DNA of 61,934 bases from an uncultured Psychromonas sp. (lineage in GTDB: Bacteria; Pseudomonadota; Gammaproteobacteria; Enterobacterales; Psychromonadaceae): assembly GCF_947489755.1 (NCBI RefSeq), contig NZ_CANLFB010000023.1:1-61934 (forward strand), written 5' to 3'. Of this stretch, positions 47,755-57,502 are shown piece by piece; the first letter of the stretch is position 1; the number at the start of each line of letters is the position of its first letter. The notes under the pieces were generated by a model, which did not search any database, was not told where the DNA came from, and was given only the letters and a program-made list of their open reading frames with translations. A program made the translations under genes and the position numbers.

Positions 47755-48151
47755 TAAGGTTATCGTCAGACTCGATAATCGCATTTTCTAAAAACCAAGC
47801 TTTAGTTAATGTATCGTTTTCTTTATATGTAATTTCACAAGCAATTCTTTTTTTAGACGATACCCCAGATTCTGAGAAGATCATCTTACGGCACGGGTAA
47901 CCTAACGCAGAGATATAAGCAGGCATCACACTAACCTCATATTTCCCATGTGTTAATTGTGTAGAAAAAGGATCACTTAATATGGTAGAAAAAGTCGCAG
48001 GTAATACTTCTAGATTAGGTTTCGCTTCATTTGCACTCACCAGAGGAATAGAGGCATAAACTTCTCTCGGTTTGCTGGTACACGCAGTTAGTGCCAAAAC
48101 GACTGGTACTAATAAGTATTTATAATGTTTAGAAGATAAAATATTAATCAT
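47747..48151 (-). CDS. Hypothetical lipoprotein, first gene of the polysaccharide locus
   Basis: 134 residues. Signal peptide of lipoprotein type: LLVPVVLALTACTSKP with Cys24 in a good lipobox (LTAC), so the mature protein should be lipid-anchored. Ser follows Thr at +2, which does not signal inner-membrane retention, so outer-membrane location is likely. The rest has two Cys (PCRKMIF, RIACEIT) that could form a disulfide. No family was recognised. It is 124 bases upstream of kpsD and first in transcription order, suggesting a role in export or assembly. Confidence 0.75.
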   Translation of the reverse strand: MINILSSKHYKYLLVPVVLALTACTSKPREVYASIPLVSANEAKPNLEVLPATFSTILSDPFSTQLTHGKYEVSVMPAYISALGYPCRKMIFSESGVSSKKRIACEITYKENDTLTKAWFLENAIIESDDNLTL

Positions 48152-48623
48152 AATTACAACTCTTAAAATACCTGAAAAAAGATAATTTTTATAAAAAAAG
48201 AAGAGGATAGTAACAAAAAGAGACTATTTGGGCAATCCATAAGCGCTTACTTTAAATCGCTTATTTTGTAACAATCTTAAAAAAAATAAACCTTTATCTT
48301 TCTTTTCATTTTATCGATAAATAACAACACGTTCGATTTTAATTTAAAATTAAACTAAATACTAAGTGAAACATAAAAAAGCAAAAAAACATCTTTACCA
48401 TTTTAAAGAATACATGATTAAATTTGTAACCATTAAAAGATCATCGATAATATTTCCTAAATTTACACTCTATTCTCAGGACTATGTGACACTGAGATGG
48501 CATTAATATAAAATATCGTATTAATGAGTACCATTTGTTCTTTATTTTAAAATTTCGCTTATTAAAAATTCATTTACAATAGTCTGTAACCCTTATTCAC
48601 TTTCCATAAAAGTTAACATTCCT
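48152..48623. promoter_or_regulatory. Divergent promoter region between the polysaccharide locus and the methyltransferase gene
   Basis: 472 very AT-rich bases without a gene. It must hold the main promoter of the minus-strand locus. One inverted repeat stands out: CATTAATA (48501-48508) and TATTAATG (48519-48526). No convincing sigma-70 box pair and no JUMPstart/ops element was seen. Confidence 0.4.
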
Positions 48624-49475
48624 ATGATCAAACGCACTTTTACTACTCCTTGGCATGACTATGAATTAATCGATGCCGGTAATAACCAAAAGCTTGAGCG
48701 TTGGGGAAATGTTTATACAATTCGCCCTGAAATGAATGCTTACTTTGAGCCTGTACTATCAAGAAAAGAATGGCTAGTGAAAGCACACTTTGAATTTATT
48801 GAAAGTAGCAGTAGTGCTGGTGAATGGAAGACACTACAAGGTAATTTGGAGCACGATTGGCAGATTAAGTTCAATAACATCACTATTAATTTGCACTTAA
48901 CCAAGTTTAAACATGTTGGTATCTTTCCTGAACAGCGCGCTAATTGGGATTTTATTGCTGACAACCTTAAGTCTGGTGACCGATTCTTAAACCTCTTTGC
49001 TTATACAGGTGTTGCTTCATTAGTCGCCAGAGACCAAGGAGCTGAAGTATTGCATTGTGATTCCGTTAAGCAAATAATTAAATGGGGCAAAGAAAATATG
49101 GAGTCATCAGGTTTAACAGACGTACATTGGGTATTAGAAGATGCACTTAAATTTGCTCAACGTGAAATCAAACGAGGGAAACAATACCAAGGTTTGATTA
49201 TGGATCCCCCCGCTTTTGGCATTGGTGCAAAGAAAGAACGCTGGAAGATTGAAAACAAATTCCCCGAGTTAATAGAAGCAGCCTTAGCATTGCGCGCTAA
49301 AGGCGGCTTTATTATTGCCAATACTTATTCCCCTCGCTTAGATGCAGAACGAATCCGTCAAATCACCAGTGATCTATGTAACGGCGAAAAAGTACAAGTC
49401 ACCACGCTAAGCGTAAAAAGCCAAACCGGTAAGATATTAGACTACGGATTAAGAACTGTTATCACTGGGAACTAG
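48624..49475 (+). CDS. Class I SAM-dependent methyltransferase (RlmI/RlmK-like)
   Basis: 283 residues. The N-terminal third (MIKRTFTTPWHDYELIDAGN...) precedes a Rossmann methyltransferase domain: FLNLFAYTGVASLVARDQGAEVLHCD (SAM-binding motif I and acidic motif II), WVLEDALKFAQRE, LIMDPPAFGIGAKKERWKIE (DPPAFG motif) and KGGFIIANTYSPRL. The FAYTG and DPPAFG pair is typical of rRNA cytosine/guanine methyltransferases in the RlmI/RlmK group. The substrate is not established. It has its own promoter region and is unrelated to the polysaccharide locus. Confidence 0.85.
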   Translation: MIKRTFTTPWHDYELIDAGNNQKLERWGNVYTIRPEMNAYFEPVLSRKEWLVKAHFEFIESSSSAGEWKTLQGNLEHDWQIKFNNITINLHLTKFKHVGIFPEQRANWDFIADNLKSGDRFLNLFAYTGVASLVARDQGAEVLHCDSVKQIIKWGKENMESSGLTDVHWVLEDALKFAQREIKRGKQYQGLIMDPPAFGIGAKKERWKIENKFPELIEAALALRAKGGFIIANTYSPRLDAERIRQITSDLCNGEKVQVTTLSVKSQTGKILDYGLRTVITGN

Positions 49476-50078
49476 TTTTGGTTTGGAGGGGATCTTACAC
49501 ACTTTGTAAGTAATATTAGTTTCGGGGTGATAAGCGCATGAGAGGGGTCTCTTGTACCTCTTCGATTTTGGTCGCTGGTCGAATTAGTCGACAGCCTAGT
49601 ATTATGATCGGAAGAGCTCCGCGTTTCATATTTTTATCTTCCTTGTTTTGACCTTTTGTTTTTAGTATTTCATACCTATTGGTTCGCTGAGCTCATCGAG
49701 GCTAATAGTCGTATGCGATAACTCGCATACTGGCAGGCTAAAGCCAGCGCCCCTAATATTAGACTTCGTCTAATCGCTGTCGCTATACAATAGATGAGTG
49801 TAATGTTTAGAGCTTCACTGCGTTTACTGTTACCAACGTAAACGACGAAACATGTTATGACTTTGGGGCGCGGGCTTTAGCCTGCTTCTTTTTATTATTA
49901 TGCAATAGAAGTCAGCCATGCTTAGTGCTTCATTGTGTTTACTGTGTTTATTGTTACCAACGTAAACAACGAAACATGTTTTGACTTTGGGGCGCTGGCT
50001 TTAGCCTGCTTCTTTTTATTTTTAGTCTTTTTAAGCTGTGATTTCTTTTACTTCTTTAATTCATTCCCCCCACCGTAT
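49476..50078. repeat. REP cluster 3a, left flank of the RAYT gene
   Basis: Gene-free. Holds REP copies at 49733-49753 (reverse), 49865-49885 (forward, with CGGGCT) and 49989-50009 (forward). The stretch from about 49690 to 49885 (CATCGAGGCTAATAGTCGTA ... GTAAACGACG ... forward REP) is repeated on the other side of the RAYT gene at about 50720-50903. The interval around 49908-50009 is a further partial duplicate (GTTACCAACGTAAAC recurs). Confidence 0.85.
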
Positions 50079-50597
50079 TCACTCATATATTCCATAAAAC
50101 CGATGTTGTGCATCTACTAGTTCTGCCTTGTATGCGTTATTTTTTATGTATTCGTAAGTGATTTTGAATTGTACTTCTGTTCTGACTATTTTGTCGTAAT
50201 AGCTTTTATCCCATAGGGCACCGCTATTATCCAGATATCGATTTATTAGCAGTGAACTACCACCTTTAACGTGTTGCATTATTTGAGTTAAAGGAACTAA
50301 CTGTTCAAACATTATATGTACATGGTTTGGCATTATTGATACTGCTATCAATTGATATAGATAGTTGTTTTTCGATAATAGATATTGCATGAGCAACTCA
50401 ATAACGGCTCCGTTTAATATTGCGCCTGTTTTTGAGACGTCTAGTATTTTATCCATTTCGAGTTGCTGTTTAGCTGCACTATCTGTTGTATCGATATTGT
50501 TGTGTTGTAGATAATAGATCAAACTTTCTTGTGTTCGAAATGTTACAAACTGAATCGCATTGGGGTGATTAATATGGGATAAGCTTTTAATGTACAT
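50079..50597 (-). CDS. REP-associated tyrosine transposase (RAYT, Y1 HUH family)
   Basis: 172 residues. Y1-type single-strand transposase: AVSIMPNHVHIMFEQ carries the HUH motif (His-Val-His), LTQIMQHVKGGSSLLINRYLD follows as in IS200-like transposases, and LWDKSYYDKIVRTEVQF contains the candidate catalytic Tyr at about 133. EYIKNNAYKAELV is also a RAYT hallmark. It is a single-copy-style gene placed between two inverted pairs of the dispersed REP elements, which are the expected substrates for cleavage and movement. It seems intact. The ribosome site is weak, suggesting low expression. Confidence 0.88.
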   Translation of the reverse strand: MYIKSLSHINHPNAIQFVTFRTQESLIYYLQHNNIDTTDSAAKQQLEMDKILDVSKTGAILNGAVIELLMQYLLSKNNYLYQLIAVSIMPNHVHIMFEQLVPLTQIMQHVKGGSSLLINRYLDNSGALWDKSYYDKIVRTEVQFKITYEYIKNNAYKAELVDAQHRFYGIYE

Positions 50598-51020
50598 AGG
50601 CTAACCATTGTTAATGGAGGTTAGAAAATAGTGTAGGTTAGTTTTTGGGATTTTGTGTTAGTTGTTGGTTTAGCGTTCTGCTTTTAACGCAGGTTCACTG
50701 TTTATTGACTCGCTTCCTCATCGAGGCTAATAGTCGTATGCGATAGCTCACATACTGGCAGGCTAAAGCCAGCGCCCCTGATATTAGACTTCGTCTAATC
50801 GCTATACAATATAGTGAAGAATACTTAGAACTTCACTGTGTTTACTATTACCAACGTAAACGACGGAACATGTTATGACTTTGGGGCGCTGACTTTAGTC
50901 TGCAGGGGTTTATGTGTTGATTGTGTGTTTGTATTGAATATTGTAAAAGATAAAACCTAACACAAAAATATCCACAAGCTGAAGCATGCGCCCCGAACTT
51001 CGATATCAGTCAGTAAAAAA
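50598..51020. repeat. REP cluster 3b, right flank of the RAYT gene
   Basis: Gene-free. REP copies at 50758-50778 (reverse), 50883-50903 (forward, GACT/AGTC stem variant) and about 50974-50994 (reverse, AAGCATGC variant). The first pair with its interior is a diverged copy of 49733-49885. Confidence 0.85.
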
Positions 51021-52784
51021 CTAAAGCGCTTTACCGCTTACTAGTATGAATAATTCTGCTGCGCTAATACCGATGAAGATAAAAGCAAGGTATTTCCAAA
51101 ATTTGATTGGGTCTCTTTCTAGGAGTGACTTTTTAGGTTCTTGGATTGTTTGTCTTTTTTGGATTGCGGTTAATTCTGCAATGAATTCGCTCATGGTGCT
51201 GTAGCGTTTATTAGGTTTTGGATCTAACGCGCGCTGTAATACGTTATCAAGTCGGCTTGATAACTCTGAGCGGTGAGTTTGAATAGGTTGGTAAATCCAA
51301 GTGTATTGTCTTGCTCTGTCTAATGATTGACCTTGATTGGCAGGGTAAGGTAAATACCCAGATAATAGTTCATAAGCAATAACGGCAATGGAAAATAGGT
51401 CAGATAAGGAAGAGCTTTGATTATCGTTTAAGTATTCAGGTGCAATGTAGTCTACCGCCCCTAATGGTTCTTCTTGTTGCTCTTTGACTATTTCTTCAAA
51501 GCCGTTAATTTTAACGGTACCAAAGTCGATTAGTTTAATGTCACTCTGATCGGTAATAATAATATTTTCAGGTTTTAAATCTCTATGCACCATACCCGCT
51601 CGCTGTAAGACGCGGACTGCATTCACTATTTTTTTAATGATGTCATAGGCTTGATCTAATTCAGGTTTAGGGTTTTCTTGCATCCATTGTCTTAATGACA
51701 TGCCTTCCACATATTCACATATGTGATATAGAAAAACTGAACCTTTGATATTGTCTGCTATCGACATAACATTAGCATGGTTAATCGATTGCCCTACCCA
51801 TTGCTCTTTATAAAAGCCTAATAGATAGTTTGCATCCTCTTCAAAATTGAGAGATGGCATTTTCAATACGACTTTGTTTTTTGTGCTTTTATCCGTGGCT
51901 AAATAAACATGGCTACGTGCACCTTCATGCAGTATTTTATCTATTTTAAAACAATCAATTTCATTACCGACTTGTAAAGCAGGCGGAATATTCAAACTGC
52001 TTAAATGTGAAAATAATTCACCTAAATCGGCTCTAGGTAATGAGGTGACTTTTACAAGTAAACAACTAATATTGTCACTACTGCCCTGTACTAAGGCATC
52101 GTCGCAGATTGTTCTAGCAAGTTGCTCAAATTCTTGTGTTGTTGCTTCTTCTGGTAATTTGCTTAGGTAGTCATTTAACGTCTCTTTGCTCAAATAGTCA
52201 TGTACACCATCACTACTTAACATGAACAAATCCCCCACTTGCAGAGGAATGGTTTGATAGTCGATATCAAGGTGACAATCCATGCCAAGTGCACGTGTTA
52301 AGACGGGGTTTTGTTTATAAACAGCACGGCTATGATCATGTGAGAGTTGTTTCAGTTCCTCATCTTGATAACGATAAACACGGCTATCACCGATATGTAA
52401 AATATGAGCGGTTGTAGATTTGATAATAACACTGCTGAAAGTGGTGATTAAGCCATTATGTCTAAGGTCGTCTTGGTTATGTTGATATAACCAACTATTC
52501 AGGGAATTGAGAACTTTGCTGGCGGATTGTTTAACGTCCCAGCTTTTGTTGGTGCTGTAATAATCAGCAATGAATTGGGTAACACTGGTGTGGCTAGCTT
52601 GTTGTCCTTTATCGCTGCAACTTACGCCATCAGCAACACAGGCTACTATCCCTTTCACCTTTTTTTCTGATGCTGAATAAGGGTCTTTTACTGCAAAAGC
52701 ATCTTGATTGACCGAACGTTTACCAGCGGTGGAATACCCACCAATACAGACTTTCAAGGTTGGCTTTGCTTGTCTCTTATCCAT
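51021..52784 (-). CDS. Bifunctional PP2C phosphatase / Ser-Thr protein kinase, membrane-anchored
   Basis: 587 residues. N-terminal PP2C domain (about 10-247): SVNQDAFAV, ACVADGVSCSDKGQ (metal Asp52), LHIGDSRVYRY, LSSDGVHDYL and GSSDNISCLLV. Protein kinase domain (about 275-540): degenerate Gly loop LHEGARSHVYLA, VVLKMP (Lys308), VHRDLKPENIII (399-), LIDFGTVK and VDYIAPEYL. A C-terminal membrane helix lies at about 563-583 (WKYLAFIFIGISAAELFIL). It lies 61 bases after the nitrate transporter gene. This pairing with nitrate/nitrite assimilation genes is known from pseudomonads (PA1782 beside the nirBD genes and nasA of P. aeruginosa). The target is unknown, perhaps transporter or enzyme control. 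Confidence 0.9.
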   Translation of the reverse strand: MDKRQAKPTLKVCIGGYSTAGKRSVNQDAFAVKDPYSASEKKVKGIVACVADGVSCSDKGQQASHTSVTQFIADYYSTNKSWDVKQSASKVLNSLNSWLYQHNQDDLRHNGLITTFSSVIIKSTTAHILHIGDSRVYRYQDEELKQLSHDHSRAVYKQNPVLTRALGMDCHLDIDYQTIPLQVGDLFMLSSDGVHDYLSKETLNDYLSKLPEEATTQEFEQLARTICDDALVQGSSDNISCLLVKVTSLPRADLGELFSHLSSLNIPPALQVGNEIDCFKIDKILHEGARSHVYLATDKSTKNKVVLKMPSLNFEEDANYLLGFYKEQWVGQSINHANVMSIADNIKGSVFLYHICEYVEGMSLRQWMQENPKPELDQAYDIIKKIVNAVRVLQRAGMVHRDLKPENIIITDQSDIKLIDFGTVKINGFEEIVKEQQEEPLGAVDYIAPEYLNDNQSSSLSDLFSIAVIAYELLSGYLPYPANQGQSLDRARQYTWIYQPIQTHRSELSSRLDNVLQRALDPKPNKRYSTMSEFIAELTAIQKRQTIQEPKKSLLERDPIKFWKYLAFIFIGISAAELFILVSGKAL

Positions 52785-52845
52785 TGATATTTTTTACCTT
52801 AAGTTTTTCATCCCTCACTTTATGATGAGGGATGAAAATAGTGTT

Positions 52846-54318
52846 TTAGTGAGCACCTACATCGATTAAGGTAACACTACCATCTTCGTTTACTTCTGCA
52901 ATTTTACCTTTAGGTTCAGTCATCAACGATAACGTTAAAAGCCCTAGAAATGCAGTTGCTGCAATCACGTAAAAGAAAATTTGGTAACTAACAAAAGATA
53001 ACACCGTTAGGTAAACTACCGCACCCACGTTACCGTAAGCACCTGTCATCCCTGCAATTTGTCCTGTCATGCGACGCTTGATCAGTGGAACCGTTGCAAA
53101 CACAGCCCCTTCACCCGCTTGTACAAAGAAAGAACAAATCATAGCAGCAACAACAGCTACCCATAATGTCCAGCTACTTTCGATTTGCGCCATCAATAAA
53201 TAACCTAACGCTAAACCCGCCGTTAAAATAAGTAAGGTAGATTTACGACCAAATTTATCTGATAACCAACCGCCACCAGGACGAGACACTAAGTTCATAA
53301 AGGCATAAGCTGATGCCACCATACCTGCAACAACCGGTGTTAATTCAAATGTTTCTAGGAAGAATAAAGGTAACATTGAAACAACCGCTAATTCAGAGCC
53401 AAACGTAGCAAAATAAAGCACGTTTAGTACTGCGACTTGTTTGAATTTATATTGGTGAAGTTCTGGTACAGGTGTTGTAAAGATTGATTTATTCACTTTC
53501 CAAACCTGTGACCATTCGTAAAGATATAGTGCAAATAGTAATGCATAAATAACATAACAAACTGTGTTAGAAATCATACCGACGTTATCAGGTGATAGTT
53601 TCCACGCTAGTAATGCTAATGCCGCATACATTGGGATCTTCATAATAAGTAGTAAGAAGAAATCACCTTTTGACGTGACTTCCATTGCGGTTAAGTTAGC
53701 AGGTTTGAAGTAAGTCGAACCTTTAGGTGTATCTGTAATGTTTGCGTAAAAAATGAAACCAAATACTAAACTTAGTAGGCCGGTTACAACCATTGCGTAA
53801 CGCCATCCATCTTCACCACCAAATAATAATGCGAGTGTTGGTAAGCTGAATGCTGCTGCCGCACTACCAAAGTTACCCCAACCACCATAAATACCTTCAG
53901 CCGTACCTAGCTCGTTATGTGGGAACCATTCAGAGACTAAACGGATACCGATAACAAAACCTGCACCAATGAAACCTAAAGCAAAACGCGAAATAGCCGC
54001 TTGCATAAAGTTTTCAGAAAAGGCGAAAGTGAAACATGGAATTGAACATAAAATAAGTAGAGCAGAATAAACGAGTCTTGGTCCGTATTTATCGGTTAAT
54101 GAACCAATAATGACACGCGCTGGAATTGTCATTGCAACGTTAAGAATAAGCAGTGTTTTAATTTCTTCAGTGCTTAAACCCAGTGTTTCTTTTACTGATT
54201 GTAATAGTGGAGCAAAGTTAAACCAAACGGCAAACGTGATAAAAAAGGCCATCCAACTTAAATGCAGTGTTTTCATTTTTCCTTGGAAAGAAAAAATGTT
54301 AAAAGAATTATTACTCAT
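52846..54318 (-). CDS. narK: Nitrate/nitrite MFS transporter (NarK/NasA type)
   Basis: 490 residues with about 12 membrane segments. Starts LHLSWMAFFITFAVWFNFAPL, then RVIIGSLTDKYGPR, and the nitrate-signature-like region FHNELGTAEGIYGGWGNFGSA with a Gly-rich helix. A second signature half is LSDKFGRKS and GAYGNVGAVVYL. It imports nitrate and/or nitrite for the neighbouring reductases. It lies 202 bases downstream of nirD, so it may be in the same operon or have its own promoter. Uptake versus exchange cannot be decided from sequence. Confidence 0.9.
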   Translation of the reverse strand: MSNNSFNIFSFQGKMKTLHLSWMAFFITFAVWFNFAPLLQSVKETLGLSTEEIKTLLILNVAMTIPARVIIGSLTDKYGPRLVYSALLILCSIPCFTFAFSENFMQAAISRFALGFIGAGFVIGIRLVSEWFPHNELGTAEGIYGGWGNFGSAAAAFSLPTLALLFGGEDGWRYAMVVTGLLSLVFGFIFYANITDTPKGSTYFKPANLTAMEVTSKGDFFLLLIMKIPMYAALALLAWKLSPDNVGMISNTVCYVIYALLFALYLYEWSQVWKVNKSIFTTPVPELHQYKFKQVAVLNVLYFATFGSELAVVSMLPLFFLETFELTPVVAGMVASAYAFMNLVSRPGGGWLSDKFGRKSTLLILTAGLALGYLLMAQIESSWTLWVAVVAAMICSFFVQAGEGAVFATVPLIKRRMTGQIAGMTGAYGNVGAVVYLTVLSFVSYQIFFYVIAATAFLGLLTLSLMTEPKGKIAEVNEDGSVTLIDVGAH

Positions 54319-54520
54319 ATATATCCTATCTGTCTTTATACAAAATTAACGAACGTAATTGATGCCCAAGCACCTAACAACTAATCAATCTTATTTACTA
54401 AAACAAGCTATTCCATGGTGTGAAATAACTTGCTTCTAAAGGAACGTTAAACCGCTTTGTCTACTGTAAATTGACTGTATGCAAAATAGTTTAACGTCAT
54501 GTGTTGACTGTAATAGATGA

Positions 54521-54871
54521 TTAGCTCGCTTCCTTAAGCTGAACTTGCTCATTTTCAATACGAACATTAAAGGTTTTAATTTTATGTTCTTCCGAATCTA
54601 AGCATTCTCCTGTCGCTAAGTTAAAACGTTGTTTATATAAAGGCGATGCAACATAAGTAATGTCTTCTGTTGAACCGATAATGCCGCGAGATAACACATT
54701 CGCTTCACCAAATGGGTCAAAATTACCGACGGCATAAACACTGTTCGTTTGTTTACATAAAAAGATCGCAACTTGTTGTTCATTGTATAGCGCACAAATA
54801 CCTGCATCTGGCGTTAAGTCGTTAATAGGGCAGATATCTGTCCAGTTTGTATTGCTTGATGTCATGTCCAT
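54521..54871 (-). CDS. nirD: Nitrite reductase small subunit (Rieske-like fold, no cluster ligands)
   Basis: 116 residues from 54871. I choose this start because AGGGA lies right after the nirB stop and about eight bases before the ATG; the longer frame from 54907 overlaps nirB and has no such site. Motifs: WTDICPINDLTPDAGICAL, VYAVGNFDPFGEANVLSRGIIG and VASPLYKQRFNLATGECLD, as in NirD. Typical Rieske Cys/His ligands are absent, which is normal for NirD. Partner of NirB in NADH-dependent assimilatory nitrite reduction to ammonium. Confidence 0.93.
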   Translation of the reverse strand: MDMTSSNTNWTDICPINDLTPDAGICALYNEQQVAIFLCKQTNSVYAVGNFDPFGEANVLSRGIIGSTEDITYVASPLYKQRFNLATGECLDSEEHKIKTFNVRIENEQVQLKEAS

Positions 54872-54884
54872 TTTTTTGTCCCTA

Positions 54885-57410
54885 TTAAACCAATTCAGTA
54901 ATTTCAATTTCTTTTGCTAAAGGGAAGCGTTGGCCCCTTATGATTTTAAAAGCAAGTTTAGAGTCACCTTCATCACTGTTAATGAAGTGTTTAAAGCGTT
55001 TCAGTTTTTCAGGACTTTCGATTGTTGTTTTCCATTCACATTGGTAATTTGCAACGTTATTGTCCATTTCTGCTTCTAACTCGGCATTAATGTTCAGTGA
55101 GTCATTGATAATGACCTCACGTAGATATTCAATACCCCCTTCTAAGTTTTCTAACCATACTGACGTACGTTGTAAACGGTCAGCGGTACGGATATAGAAC
55201 ATGTAGATGCGGTCAACATAAGTACGGACTTGCTCGTCAGTTAAGTCAGAGGCGAATAAGTCACCGTGACGAGGACGCATACCGCCATTACCACCAAAGT
55301 ATAAATTCCAACCGCCATCAGTCGCGATTAAACCGAAGTCTTTACCTTGGGCTTCAGCACACTCACGCGTACATCCAGACACACCAAATTTCACTTTATG
55401 AGGAGAACGTAAACCTTTGTAACGATTTTCAAGATCAATCGCGAAACCGATGCTGTTTTTAACACCGTAACGACACCAAGTATTACCAACACAAGATTTA
55501 ACAGTACGTAGCGATTTACCGTAAGCGTGCCCTGTTTCAAAACCCGCATCGACTAGTTTTTTCCAGATAGTAGGTAGTTCGTGTAACTGCGCACCAAATA
55601 GATCGACACGCGCACCGCCGGTCACTTTAGTGTAAAGATTAAATTCTTTCGCTACCTGACCAATCACGATTAACCCATCTGGTGTCACTTCACCACCTGG
55701 CATACGTGGAACAACCGAATAAGTACCATCTTTTTGCATGTTGCCTAGGTAGTTATCATTAGTATCTTGTAAACCAACATGTGCGTCTTCTAATACATAT
55801 TCGTTCCAATAAGCCGCAAGTATGTTAGCGACTGCAGGTTTACAGATTTCACAACCAAGACCTGAACCACAATCATCTAATAATGCAGAGAATGTTTTAA
55901 TTTTTTTAACGCGAATGATATCTGCGAGTTCTTGACGTGAATAAGCAAAATGCTCACAAATATCTTTCTTAACTTCAAACCCAAGACTAGCAAGTTCGCT
56001 ATCTAATACTTGCTTAGCGAGTGCAGAACAACCACCACAGCCAGTAGCAGCTTTAGTTGATGCTTTAAGCTCTCCCATACTGCAACAACCTGCTGCAACC
56101 GCATTTTTAATGTCACCTTTAGAGACATCAAAACACGAACAAATTGCCGCTGTGTCTGGTAATGCATCTACGCCCATACCAGCTGCTTCTTCTCCACCTG
56201 AAGAGGGTAAAATCAGCACACTTGGGTTAGCAGGTAGATTCATATCATTAAGTTTTAATTGTAATAGCGTTCCGTAAGCTTCTACGTCACCGACTAATAC
56301 GGCACCAACCATTTTTGTACCGTCAGCTGACACAATTAAACGCTTGTAAACTTGTTCGATTTCATCGTGATAAGTGTATGACTGTGCACCCGGTGTTTTA
56401 CCGTGTACTTCACCAATACTGGCTACATCAATACCTAACAACTTCAATTTAGTACTCATATCTGCACCGGTAAATTCAGTTTCTGAATCTCCATGCATGT
56501 GTGCTGCAGCGACTTTTGCCATTTGGTAACCAGGCGCAACTAAACCGAATATAAAGTTTTCCCATAAGGCACATTCGCCAATTGCGTAAACATCTTCAAC
56601 GCCTGTTTCACAATGGTTGTTAATAACAATACCGCCACGCTCACCAATCGGAATACCGGTTTTACGTGCTAACTCATCTTGTGGGCGAATACCCGCAGAA
56701 AAGATGATCATGTCTGTTTCTAAATGTGAGCCATCAGCAAAATTCATTCTGTAGCGTGAGGTTTTACCTGCAACGATTTCTGTTGTCGCTTTTTCAGTAT
56801 GTACATGTACACCTAAATCTTCGATTTTTCGTTTTAGTAATGCGCCGCCGCCATCATCTAACTGAACAGCCATTAAGCGAGGAGCAAATTCAACAATATG
56901 TGTTTCAACACCTAAATTAACCAGTGCATTACCTGCTTCAAGCCCTAATAAACCACCACCAATAACGACGCCTGTTTTGCTGGTTTCCCCTGATTTGGTG
57001 ATGTCTTCTAAATCATCGATAGTACGATATACATGACAATGTTCTTGATCATTACCTGGAATAGGTGGGACAAATGGGTAAGAGCCCGTCGCTAGCACTA
57101 GTTTGTCGTAACTTTCTACACGTCCACTGGCTGTAATAACGTTTCTGTTATCAAAATCTAAATCGACTACTTTATCGTTAAGGACAAATTTAATGCCATT
57201 TTCTTCGTAATAGGCTGCATCAGTTAATGCGAGGTCTTCGGCTGTTTTGCCTGAAAAGAAATAACTTAATTGGACACGGTCATAGGCAAGGCGAGATTCT
57301 TCAGAAAAAGTAATCACCTCGTATTTGGTTTCATCATTACCGATAATTGTATCGATAAATTTATGGCCTACCATGCCGTTTCCAACCACAACAATGCGTT
57401 GTTTACTCAT
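54885..57410 (-). CDS. nirB: Assimilatory nitrite reductase large subunit, NADH-dependent
   Basis: 841 residues. Reduces nitrite to ammonium. FAD/NAD domains: VVVGNGMVGHKF at the start, LATGSYPFVPPIPG, GVVIGGGLLGLEAG and VYAIGECALW. A BFD-type [2Fe-2S] domain with Cys424, Cys426, Cys458 and Cys461 (ICSCFDV, ATGCGGCSA), a second Cys pair near 515-522 (GSGLGCEICKPAV), then the siroheme/[4Fe-4S] domain with KSCVGNTWCRYGV and VSGCTRECAEAQG. Length is standard. The leader is about 65 bases from a sigma-54-like promoter; it is divergent from nasA and followed by nirD. Confidence 0.96.
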   Translation of the reverse strand: MSKQRIVVVGNGMVGHKFIDTIIGNDETKYEVITFSEESRLAYDRVQLSYFFSGKTAEDLALTDAAYYEENGIKFVLNDKVVDLDFDNRNVITASGRVESYDKLVLATGSYPFVPPIPGNDQEHCHVYRTIDDLEDITKSGETSKTGVVIGGGLLGLEAGNALVNLGVETHIVEFAPRLMAVQLDDGGGALLKRKIEDLGVHVHTEKATTEIVAGKTSRYRMNFADGSHLETDMIIFSAGIRPQDELARKTGIPIGERGGIVINNHCETGVEDVYAIGECALWENFIFGLVAPGYQMAKVAAAHMHGDSETEFTGADMSTKLKLLGIDVASIGEVHGKTPGAQSYTYHDEIEQVYKRLIVSADGTKMVGAVLVGDVEAYGTLLQLKLNDMNLPANPSVLILPSSGGEEAAGMGVDALPDTAAICSCFDVSKGDIKNAVAAGCCSMGELKASTKAATGCGGCSALAKQVLDSELASLGFEVKKDICEHFAYSRQELADIIRVKKIKTFSALLDDCGSGLGCEICKPAVANILAAYWNEYVLEDAHVGLQDTNDNYLGNMQKDGTYSVVPRMPGGEVTPDGLIVIGQVAKEFNLYTKVTGGARVDLFGAQLHELPTIWKKLVDAGFETGHAYGKSLRTVKSCVGNTWCRYGVKNSIGFAIDLENRYKGLRSPHKVKFGVSGCTRECAEAQGKDFGLIATDGGWNLYFGGNGGMRPRHGDLFASDLTDEQVRTYVDRIYMFYIRTADRLQRTSVWLENLEGGIEYLREVIINDSLNINAELEAEMDNNVANYQCEWKTTIESPEKLKRFKHFINSDEGDSKLAFKIIRGQRFPLAKEIEITELV

Positions 57411-57484
57411 AATTGTTACTTCCTTTTAACTTCTATTTTGTAGTGTTCACTTAGATTTACTTAATAAGTGCCTTAAAGTTACTG

Positions 57485-57502
57485 TTGCAAGACAGAAGCC
57501 AA
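57485..57502 (-). promoter_or_regulatory. Sigma-54 (-24/-12) promoter for nirB
   Basis: Minus strand TTGGCTTCTGTCTTGCAA: GG and GC are separated by exactly 10 bases, with TTGGC and TTGCA flanks matching the YTGGCAC-N5-TTGCW pattern. Start would be near 57475, about 65 bases before the nirB ATG. Confidence 0.7.

Noticed and set aside
48152-48623. JUMPstart/ops element upstream of the capsule genes
   Set aside because: I looked for GGCGGTAG-type ops sequence on the coding strand and saw none.
49935-50120. 61-codon plus-strand frame next to the RAYT gene
   Set aside because: It crosses a forward REP and the RAYT 3' end; its hydrophobic, Phe-rich content reflects T-rich DNA.
54872-54907. Longer nirD start at 54907
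   Set aside because: It overlaps nirB and lacks a ribosome site, whereas AGGGA precedes 54871.
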